This document shows positions 14,658 to 21,293 of a stretch of DNA of 25,509 nucleotides, in pieces. The stretch's first letter is position 1. Each line of letters starts with the position of its first letter. Source of the stretch: Bacteroidota bacterium (lineage in GTDB: Bacteria > Bacteroidota > Bacteroidia > Bacteroidales > PXBB01); NCBI GenBank assembly GCA_022708385.1, contig JAKIYU010000004.1:1-25509 (forward strand), given 5' to 3'. The notes under the pieces are model-generated. The model did no database searches. It had not been told where the DNA came from and saw only the letters and a list, made by a program, of their open reading frames with translations. The translations under genes were made by a program, and so were the position numbers.

Positions 14658-15392
14658 ATGTCATTTTCTTCATTAAAAATTATTGCTGCGTTACCACGGC
14701 AGCGCCAATCGCTCTTCTTTTCGGCCACCATGCCTCCCGAAATTATTAAATTGTCAAATACCATTTTACACAGGCCTGTAAAAGTGGAGGTGACACCATC
14801 GGCATCTACTGTCGATATAGTGAATCAGTTTGTATATTTTGTTGATAAAGGGAACAAAAACGCATTGCTTCTCGAAGTGCTTAAAGACCCTGCGATTAAA
14901 TCGGCCCTTGTTTTTACCCGCACCAAACACTGTGCCGACAAGGTGGTAAAAGTGTTGGCGAAAAACAATATCCGAACCGAGGCCATACACGGCAACAAAA
15001 GTCAAATGGCCCGGCAACGTGCCCTGTCCAATTTCAAGGCCCAGACCACCCGTGTACTTGTGGCCACCGATATTGCATCGCGGGGTATTGATATAGAAGA
15101 TATGGAGTTTGTTATCAACTTCGAAATATCCAATATGCCCGAAACCTATGTACACCGTATTGGAAGAACCGGCCGGGCAGGAGCAGGCGGAACAGCCTAC
15201 TCATTCTGTGATGCCGAAGAAAAAGCCTTTCTTAAGGATATTGAGAAGCTTATTGGTAAAAAAATTCCTGTCATAGACAATCATCCCTTTCCTTTAATAG
15301 ATCATAATCCGGTAAAAAAAGTCAGACAACAAAGGAACATGTCTCACCGCTCATCCCGCCCTTCTGTTCGGGCAGCCCAAAACCGCTCGTAA
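14658..15392 (+). CDS. DEAD-box RNA helicase lacking the first RecA domain (RhlE-like)
   Basis: 244 residues. It begins MSFSSLKI, like the true N-terminus of many RhlE proteins, then goes directly into the end of RecA domain 1 (ALPRQRQSLFFSATMPPEI, motif III SAT) and the complete domain 2 with VFTRTK, ATDIASRGIDI (motif V) and YVHRIGRTGRAG (motif VI). The Q motif, Walker A, DEAD box and about 160 residues are absent, so ATP hydrolysis as a helicase is not expected. The reading frame across the junction is open and start, promoter and end are intact, as after an in-frame internal deletion. A basic tail (SHRSSRPSVRAAQNRS) is kept. An assembly collapse is the other explanation. Confidence 0.8.
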   Translation: MSFSSLKIIAALPRQRQSLFFSATMPPEIIKLSNTILHRPVKVEVTPSASTVDIVNQFVYFVDKGNKNALLLEVLKDPAIKSALVFTRTKHCADKVVKVLAKNNIRTEAIHGNKSQMARQRALSNFKAQTTRVLVATDIASRGIDIEDMEFVINFEISNMPETYVHRIGRTGRAGAGGTAYSFCDAEEKAFLKDIEKLIGKKIPVIDNHPFPLIDHNPVKKVRQQRNMSHRSSRPSVRAAQNRS

Positions 15393-15546
15393 TTAAATAA
15401 CTGTGGCAGCATAAACCTCCGCGTATTTTATCTGTGGGCTGCTTTATTAATCAAAAAAAAACGTATTAAACAAACACAGATGTTTGAAATTAGTTGTATT
15501 TTTATAAAATAACAAACAGGTTATTATTTTTTCGAAATTTAACCGA

Positions 15547-16539
15547 ATGATAAAACGCAAGCAAGTTATTATATTATTTTTTCTGTGGTTTTTTATGCCT
15601 GAGCTTTCTTTTGCTGTACCACAAGATACTATCCCCGACACAAACAATGTTGCAATTATTGACAGGTCTCATTCTTTATTTAATAACATCGTGACAAACC
15701 CTGCTTATGCAGGTATTCTGGGTGGGCACAACATCCTTTTAAATGCCGAAATTGACAACTCCTTTTTTACATTTAAAAATATGTACACGCCACAACAATA
15801 TAATCTGGCTTATGATGTGGTATTTGGAAAGAAAAAAAATTGTGCTGTCGGGGCTTTATTTTCCTATACAACAGGAGGAATTATCCAAAAAACTTTCGGG
15901 GAAATTATTTATGCCCAAAATATTAACCTCACAAAGAATTTGCGATTTTACCACAAATTGCGTTTAGGTGTATCGGTGAGTTTAAACAGGGCAATTACGA
16001 ACTGGCACTTAACTTCTTTCGGAGACCAGATAGATCCCAAGTATGGCTTTGTGTGGAATACAGCGGAATCCCCTTATGATAGCATTAGATGTTATATAAA
16101 CTTTAATTGGGGGATGTGGTATCACAATCCTGTTTTTTATCTCGGATTTACTATTAAAAATTTAACGGAACCCGACTTTAGTTTTTATGGAACATCAAAA
16201 ATTCCAAGAGAATTTATCGTTTCAACTGGAGGGAGTATTAAAATAGATGATAATTTTTCTTTACATCCGGCTTTTAATATGTCCATTGTTAAAGGCTTCG
16301 GAAGGAAATTGTCAACATATAGCCCCAGTATAATGGGCTCTTATAAAAATAATTATTTTTTAGGATTGTCCTATAAAGACCTGAATAAAATTACCGTTCA
16401 TGCTGGGGGGGTGGCTTTAAAGAGTATTTTTTTATCTGTCGCTTATGGCATTTTTACCCATACAGATCTGATGGGATTTGGCTATCCTGCCTATATTGGA
16501 GGAGATATAAGAATAAGTATTAATAACAAACCCAAATAG
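15547..16539 (+). CDS. PorP/SprF-family T9SS outer-membrane protein
   Basis: 330 residues: signal peptide (to about residue 23) and a predicted 14-stranded beta-barrel of the PorP/SprF family. The hallmark NPAYAG near the N-terminus is present (VTNPAYAGILGG), then alternating strands, e.g. KLRLGVSVSLNRAI and VFYLGFTIKNLTEP, ending YPAYIGGDIRISI. SprF-type members help the T9SS secrete, and probably anchor, proteins with type B (CHU_C) sorting domains and are often encoded next to them. Here the next gene, 7 bases on, is such a protein. Confidence 0.87.
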   Translation: MIKRKQVIILFFLWFFMPELSFAVPQDTIPDTNNVAIIDRSHSLFNNIVTNPAYAGILGGHNILLNAEIDNSFFTFKNMYTPQQYNLAYDVVFGKKKNCAVGALFSYTTGGIIQKTFGEIIYAQNINLTKNLRFYHKLRLGVSVSLNRAITNWHLTSFGDQIDPKYGFVWNTAESPYDSIRCYINFNWGMWYHNPVFYLGFTIKNLTEPDFSFYGTSKIPREFIVSTGGSIKIDDNFSLHPAFNMSIVKGFGRKLSTYSPSIMGSYKNNYFLGLSYKDLNKITVHAGGVALKSIFLSVAYGIFTHTDLMGFGYPAYIGGDIRISINNKPK

Positions 16540-16546
16540 TTGTTTA

Positions 16547-16912
16547 ATGAAAAATTTTCTTATAATTATTTCAACAGCAATCGTATTAATTGCTTTTGGC
16601 TGCAAGAAAGAAGGATTCAATGCCGATAGCCCGTATTTTTACCCCAACTCATTCACCCCCAATGGTGATGGAATGAACGATAAATGGTGGCCTATTGCCA
16701 ATTGGAGTGAAATAAATCTTAGCTCCTATTCAATGAAAATTTTTACTAAAAAAGACAAGCTGCTTTTCGAAACAAGTGATTGGAAAATTGGCTGGGATGG
16801 AAAAGCAAAAGGAGAAAACTGTCCGGAGGATTATTATTACTATGTTGTAAAATTTGAATCGATAGATGAGGTGAAGTATAAAGACGTTGGCATGTTTCAG
16901 TTGATAAGGTAA
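16547..16912 (+). CDS. Minimal lipoprotein made of a T9SS type B (CHU_C) sorting domain
   Basis: 121 residues. Signal with lipobox FGC (Cys19), a short spacer, and then the gliding-motility-type C-terminal domain: FYPNSFTPNGDGMNDKWWP, SMKIFTKKDKLLFETSDW, GWDGKAKGE and DYYYYVVKF. Type B domains are usually about 90 residues at the end of very large adhesins. Here there is essentially no cargo in front. Seven bases separate it from the PorP/SprF gene, so the two are surely co-transcribed. Possible roles (inference): plug, adaptor or receptor subunit for its SprF partner. A remnant of a larger adhesin is less likely because the signal peptide is directly fused. Confidence 0.82.
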   Translation: MKNFLIIISTAIVLIAFGCKKEGFNADSPYFYPNSFTPNGDGMNDKWWPIANWSEINLSSYSMKIFTKKDKLLFETSDWKIGWDGKAKGENCPEDYYYYVVKFESIDEVKYKDVGMFQLIR

Positions 16913-16941
16913 AAAGTTTTAATATTGAACATTTGAGTTAT

Positions 16942-17062
16942 TTGAATATCGAACACCGATTAACGAAGGTTGATTCCAGAAGTATTGGAGAATTCAAACA
17001 TAAATCTAAAATTGTTAATCGATATTTTTAACTACCGCAGGCAGTCATCATTCGATATTCAA
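16942..17062. repeat. Nested foldback element
   Basis: TTGAATATCGAA (16942-16953) and TTCGATATTCAA (17051-17062) are perfect 12-base inverted repeats. Inside, CGATTAAC (16957-16964) pairs with GTTAATCG (17014-17021). The whole is 121 bases with no coding content and lies between two convergent genes. The AATATCGAAC type motif resembles dispersed intergenic repeats of Bacteroidota. Confidence 0.65.
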
Positions 17063-17075
17063 TATCTTCTTGGTG

Positions 17076-18263
17076 CTAAAACCTATAGCTTAATCCCGTA
17101 TAAACCGCTGCAGAAAAGGGATAGTAATGAAATATGTAATGGGAGGGATATAAAAAGTTGTATTTCAGTACCGGTTCAACGTTCACCGAGATTTTTTCAG
17201 AAACCCTGTACCCGAATGTGGTTCCGAGAAGCGCAGAATAATTAACGTCTCTTTGCACCGGCAGCAGCAATACATTTGTACTGAATCCGCTGTTTAGCTC
17301 CCATGTAAATTTTCTGTTTATAAGCCCGTAACCGGCCGTTAATGGCACGTCGAGCTGCCTGTGTTGCAGGCCGGTACAAAGCTCTTTTGCCGCATAAAAC
17401 ACCCCCGTCCCGATACGCCATTTTTTACCTACCTGGTATTTTAACGACACGCCTGTTGCATAAACCAATAATGTTTTGTTGTTGTTCATAATGTCATTAT
17501 TCTGATTATTTACTGCACTGTAACTGGCAGCTGCCTCATCTGCAAGACCTGCTTTCATGGAACTTCCCATATAAAAAACCGGCGAAAAATGCTCAGCCAG
17601 CGCCCAGTTGCCATTATTATCTTTTGCTTCCTTTTCCTCCGGGTGCTTATTTGCTATGGTTTCATTTTTTAATGTGGGGAGCGGGATATTTTTAAAATCA
17701 GATTTTAGGTCTGCAGAGTCTCTTTTTAAAAGGGCAGGGGGCTCTTTTTTCTCACTTTCCAATGCCGCAACAGGAGCTGGTTGCACAAGGCTTTCGTTTT
17801 CCACTGCGATGCTGTCTTTTGGCAGGGTTGTATTTTCTGGAATCCCTGCTGTTGTTTCATGCGTCGAAACTTTGCCAGGAGTTAAGGCTGTTTGGGGTAT
17901 AACAGGGAAAAATTTATTTTGAGCACGGGCTTTTAGGGGCTGGGTGTGTGCACCGGAGGCTTGTGTTTCGGAAGCTGTCAGGGGCGGTCTTGTGTAAGTG
18001 AGCGTTTCTTTCTTCATGGCTGTGTATCCGCTGGCTGTTTTGATGTCGCGGTGCCGCAGAATGGCCAAATAATAACCGGCACTAAAAGAAATCAGCAAAG
18101 CAAGCGGTGCTGCCACAGACCAGTAAACAAAGGTGCGGCGCTTTTTCCTGTCGTTATCCAGGGCGCTGCTCACTTGCGCCCATACGCGCGGCGGAAGCTC
18201 CTGGTCGAAATCTTCAACCAGCTCACGGCAGAATTGTCCTATGGGCAGCTTGTCATTTTGCAT
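17076..18263 (-). CDS. Dual membrane-spanning anti-sigma factor-like protein (Dma-like)
   Basis: 395 residues in four parts. Residues 1-44 are a cytoplasmic helical segment typical of sigma-regulator starts (FCRELVEDFDQELPPRVWAQ). Residues 45-69 are one inner-membrane segment. Residues 70-218 are a Pro/Thr/Lys/Glu-rich, disordered-looking linker long enough to cross the periplasm. Residues 219-395 form alternating beta strands ending in LSYRF with terminal Phe, the outer-membrane barrel signal. The start overlaps the end of the ECF sigma gene (ATG at 18261-18263 inside its last codons), which implies coupling. This architecture matches the dual membrane-spanning anti-sigma factors reported in Bacteroides thetaiotaomicron to control vesiculation. 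The role here is inferred. Confidence 0.78.
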   Translation of the reverse strand: MQNDKLPIGQFCRELVEDFDQELPPRVWAQVSSALDNDRKKRRTFVYWSVAAPLALLISFSAGYYLAILRHRDIKTASGYTAMKKETLTYTRPPLTASETQASGAHTQPLKARAQNKFFPVIPQTALTPGKVSTHETTAGIPENTTLPKDSIAVENESLVQPAPVAALESEKKEPPALLKRDSADLKSDFKNIPLPTLKNETIANKHPEEKEAKDNNGNWALAEHFSPVFYMGSSMKAGLADEAAASYSAVNNQNNDIMNNNKTLLVYATGVSLKYQVGKKWRIGTGVFYAAKELCTGLQHRQLDVPLTAGYGLINRKFTWELNSGFSTNVLLLPVQRDVNYSALLGTTFGYRVSEKISVNVEPVLKYNFLYPSHYIFHYYPFSAAVYTGLSYRF

Positions 18264-18814
18264 GATTATAAGTATTGTGTCCCCTGTTGTATGGAAAGCG
18301 CTTTAATATTTTTTGTTGCAGCACTGCCTTAGCCCGAAGCAAATTCGAACGCGAGGTGTTTTCGGATATACCCAGCAACTGTGCTATCTCGGCATGTGAA
18401 TAACCGTCCATTTCATACAGGTTGAAAACCAGTTTGTATTGCGGAGAGAGTTCCTGAATAAGCAGGATGATGTCTTTAGCCATGATTTGGCTGACAATGT
18501 CTTCATAATTAATATCTTCGCTGTATTCACAGATGTCTTCTGCCACATACAGGGGCGATGTTTTTTTTTTCAAGTGCGGTGTTTACCATTATTTTTCTTA
18601 TCCACGCACCAATGGGGCCTGTGTTTCGGTATTGATGGATGTTCCTGAAAACCTTTATAAATCCTTCCTGTGCCATGTCTTCTGCTTCTGCATAATTGCT
18701 GCTGTAGCGCAGACACACACTGTACATCTTTTTCTGAAAAAGATCGTACAGGGCTTTCTGAGCCTCTTTTTTGCCTTTTCTACAGCCGGTTATTATGTCG
18801 TCAATGTTTTCCAA
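18253..18814 (-). CDS. ECF sigma factor, reading frame split at an A10 run
   Basis: Sigma-70 region 2 is in the first frame (18527-18814: ALYDLFQKKMYSVCLRYSSN, EDMAQEGFIKVF) and region 4 in a second frame (18253-18573: LSPQYKLVFNLYEMDGYSHA, then EIAQLLGISENTSRSNLLRA). The switch point is ten A on the minus strand (18561-18570), after codons for NTALE. Nine or twelve A would give NTALEKKTSPLYV, a continuous protein of normal ECF length (about 185 aa). The start appears to be TTG at 18814; no ATG precedes region 2. Translation of the genomic frame alone yields a region-2-only product. Slippage at A10 could produce some full protein. The gene overlaps the anti-sigma-like gene by 11 bases. Confidence 0.8.
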
Positions 18815-18856
18815 GTAAATGCACTATATTCTATATGATGTATAATGTCTCTGTTT

Positions 18857-18910
18857 TGTTGCGTAAGGGATAAAAAATATTTTCTTACAAAGATTTTTCT
18901 TAACGCAACA
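18857..18910. repeat. Inverted repeat in the sigma/barrel divergent region
   Basis: TGTTGCGT (18857-18864) and ACGCAACA (18903-18910) are perfect inverted repeats, extended by AAG/CTT with one bulged base. The spacing of 38 bases suits a hairpin or paired protein-binding sites in the 157-base gap between the divergent genes. Confidence 0.5.
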
Positions 18911-18971
18911 TTTCGTTTACCGTTTCCCTCATGTAATTAAAAGCGTTAATTAAAAAATAAAATTAATAACA

Positions 18972-19862
18972 ATGAAAACAAAAACGACAAAAACAGCAGG
19001 AATTATTTTCGTATCAATCTTATTATTAACTTGTTATAGCTTTACAGGAAGGGGGCGGGACACAGTGGTACAGCCTTTAATGTTAAATGCGGCCAGGTTG
19101 GAACTGCTCGAATATAACCAAAAGATACTGGATGCCCGCATAAACCTGCTAGAAATGAAGCAGCCTTCCAAAAAAACATCTATTATCAGTACGGTGGCAG
19201 CCTATCCGAATGTTACAGCAAAAAGCAACAAAATACCATTCGATTCAACTTTTAAACCCTTCACTCAAGCCATCACTTTTAGCCTTAACCGTATTTTTGA
19301 AGGCACCCTGCAAATAGGCTATGAAAAGGCGCTCAACAGAAGTCTTGCTTTGGATGTAAACCTTATGGGCACTTATGTAACTAAGGACGGCTTTGGCCGC
19401 GGCTACCTGCAAAACCAGGAACTGGCCTATGCCGATGAGGCTACCAATAACTACGTTTATTACAGTGGCAACATGATAAGAAGTATTGGGGGTACGGTGC
19501 GGCTTAAAAACTATTTGCTTACAAGGGTAAATGCCGATGCACGCGCACCTATTGGTTTGTATGCCGCCCCGCAGCTGATGTACCGTAGAGTGTGGATTAC
19601 CGGCAACCAATATATGTATGATTATTATTTTGCCGCTTCTAAAGAAATCACCCGCAACCTCGATATAATGCAGGGTGGCGTTATTATCGGCAGTAAGTTC
19701 ACACTCGCCAAAGTGTTATGTGTTGATGCCTATATCGGAGGTGTGATGAGGCTAAGTAAATACTACAACGAGAAAACATTCACTCGCTATAAAAAGTGGC
19801 ATAACATTGACTATTCGGGCATTTTGCCAACAGCAGGAATTAATATCGGCATCCTGAAATAA
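18972..19862 (+). CDS. Predicted outer-membrane beta-barrel protein, unknown family
   Basis: 296 residues. N-terminal signal (TAGIIFVSILLLTCYSFTG), a short helical, coiled-coil-like stretch (LNAARLELLEYNQKILDARI), then from about residue 88 alternating strands with aromatic girdle-like ends (FEGTLQIGYEKALNRSLALD, GLYAAPQLMYRRVW, GGVIIGSKFTLAKVLCVDAY), ending GILPTAGINIGILK. It resembles DUF3575-like barrels but I cannot name the family. It is divergent from the sigma/anti-sigma pair and so a natural target of that sigma factor (inference). The Gln/Asn-rich gene follows 61 bases on. Confidence 0.65.
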   Translation: MKTKTTKTAGIIFVSILLLTCYSFTGRGRDTVVQPLMLNAARLELLEYNQKILDARINLLEMKQPSKKTSIISTVAAYPNVTAKSNKIPFDSTFKPFTQAITFSLNRIFEGTLQIGYEKALNRSLALDVNLMGTYVTKDGFGRGYLQNQELAYADEATNNYVYYSGNMIRSIGGTVRLKNYLLTRVNADARAPIGLYAAPQLMYRRVWITGNQYMYDYYFAASKEITRNLDIMQGGVIIGSKFTLAKVLCVDAYIGGVMRLSKYYNEKTFTRYKKWHNIDYSGILPTAGINIGILK

Positions 19863-19923
19863 ATAACCGCTTTGGACGTTAACTTTATTAGTATAAATCC
19901 GAGGTCGTTAAAAAAATAATACC

Positions 19924-20412
19924 ATGATAAAAATGCGCCCGGTACTTTTGCTGTTGTCCTTATTTACGGGCCTGATACAAGCCCAAAACAACAACGCGCT
20001 GAATAATATGCCCCCACAGATAAACAATCCCCTAGCCAACCAGGCGGTCAATACCGATCAGCAAATGGCCATGAATACTGCCATGCTGATGGTGGTTCCC
20101 CAGCAGGCGCAACTTAATGGGGTTCAGCAAGCGCAGGTATTAGTTAACCCAAATCAGCAAAAGCAACTGGTCGTTCAGGCAAATAACAACCCGCCTGAGC
20201 AAAATATTGCCATAGGTTCAAACCGTTCATATACCCCCTATGCCTTGTCCGGCTATTCCTCAAAACATCATTTCAGAAAAGCTAAAATCAACCTGCATAA
20301 AATACATATTCTTAGAAAATTCCGAAACGAATGTCCCCTGTTTAAAACCGGTACATACAAAAAACTCTTTACGAGCAAAAAACGAAGAATAACCAGGTGC
20401 TTTAACTTTTAA
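19924..20412 (+). CDS. Secreted Gln/Asn-rich protein with basic tail
   Basis: 162 residues. Signal peptide ends IQA (residue 20). Residues 21-94 are low complexity, about 45% Gln plus Asn, as in prion-like or amyloid-prone segments. The last 60 residues are strongly basic (HHFRKAKINLHKIHILRKFR, TSKKRRITRCF) with two Cys. No known domain. It is a plausible partner of the upstream barrel protein as second gene of its operon. Function unknown; the compositional shift between the halves is striking. Confidence 0.65.
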   Translation: MIKMRPVLLLLSLFTGLIQAQNNNALNNMPPQINNPLANQAVNTDQQMAMNTAMLMVVPQQAQLNGVQQAQVLVNPNQQKQLVVQANNNPPEQNIAIGSNRSYTPYALSGYSSKHHFRKAKINLHKIHILRKFRNECPLFKTGTYKKLFTSKKRRITRCFNF

Positions 20413-20458
20413 AAATCCAGTTTTTAATTACACATATCTGATTACTGTCTCTGAGGGC

Positions 20459-21160
20459 TTATGTGTTCATCAGTTCTTCGACCAGCTGCGGCACGCCCAC
20501 GGTGGCCGGTGCTAAGATTTTTCTAAGGTTTTTAATGCCAAAAGCCGGTGAATCATTAGGGTCAATAAGATATTTGGGCGCATGATATGGCGCATACTCA
20601 AGCAGGCCTGCAGCCGGATATACATTAAGAGAAGTGCCGATCACAATTAAAATGTCGCATTTTTCGGTAAGCTGTGCGGCCTTTCCTATATTGGGCACGG
20701 CTTCACCAAACCACACGATATGAGGTCTCAGTTGGGAACCTTTTTCGCATTTATCGCCTATTTTAACCTCACAGTTTTCTTCGGTAAGCGTGTAAATGAG
20801 CTTTTCATCCAGAGTGCTGCGCACCTTTTTCAGTTCACCGTGAAGGTGAAGCACTTTTGTTGAGCCGGCTCTTTCGTGCAGGTCGTCCACATTCTGTGTA
20901 ATTATTTGCACATCGTATTTTTGTTCGAGAGTTACCAGTGCCAGGTGACCTGCATTTGGGCTAACGCTGAAAAGCTGTTTGCGGCGTTCGTTATAAAACC
21001 GGGTTACCAATGCAGGGTTTTTCTTCCATGCCTGGGGGGTGGCCACTTCCGTTATATCGTGCTCTTCCCATAATCCGCCCGCATCCCTGAAGGTTTTAAT
21101 ACCGCTTTCAGCACTTATGCCGGCTCCTGTAAGCACAACAATTTTTTTCAAATTATCCAT
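20459..21160 (-). CDS. cobB: NAD-dependent protein deacylase, class III sirtuin
   Basis: 233 residues, compact bacterial sirtuin. NAD-binding GAGISAESGI (12-21), FRDAGGLW, TQNVDDLHERAGS (89-100) and catalytic His107 in HLHGEL; LRPHIVWFGE and GTSLNVYPAAGL complete the Rossmann core. Tyr56 and Arg59 (FYNERR) are the pair that in SIRT5/CobB-type enzymes recognises succinyl or malonyl lysine. The zinc module is reduced: only Cys130 and Cys138 remain, and the first pair is replaced by VRSTLDEKLIY. This is probably a variant common in the phylum. The gene is divergent from malic enzyme. Confidence 0.93.
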   Translation of the reverse strand: MDNLKKIVVLTGAGISAESGIKTFRDAGGLWEEHDITEVATPQAWKKNPALVTRFYNERRKQLFSVSPNAGHLALVTLEQKYDVQIITQNVDDLHERAGSTKVLHLHGELKKVRSTLDEKLIYTLTEENCEVKIGDKCEKGSQLRPHIVWFGEAVPNIGKAAQLTEKCDILIVIGTSLNVYPAAGLLEYAPYHAPKYLIDPNDSPAFGIKNLRKILAPATVGVPQLVEELMNT

Positions 21161-21215
21161 AAAAAAAATAAAAAATTAACGATGAGAAATATTATTAAAT
21201 AAAAAGTTAAGGTTT

Positions 21216-21229
21216 TACAAAACTTTGTA
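21216..21229. promoter_or_regulatory. Palindromic site between cobB and malic enzyme genes
   Basis: TACAAA-AC-TTTGTA is a perfect 6+6 palindrome with a two-base centre, placed 56 bases before cobB and 65 before the malic enzyme gene. It could be a regulator-binding site for both. It also contains CTTTG, so part of it may simply be a promoter element. Confidence 0.35.
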
Positions 21230-21293
21230 TTTTTACAACAAATTTAATAAAAAAACAGTATCAAATTATTAATAACAATAACTTTTATATATC

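Noticed and set aside
15402..15446. Possible terminator after the helicase gene (GCAGC...GCTGC)
   Set aside because: Only five base pairs close a loop of about 30 bases; too weak to call.
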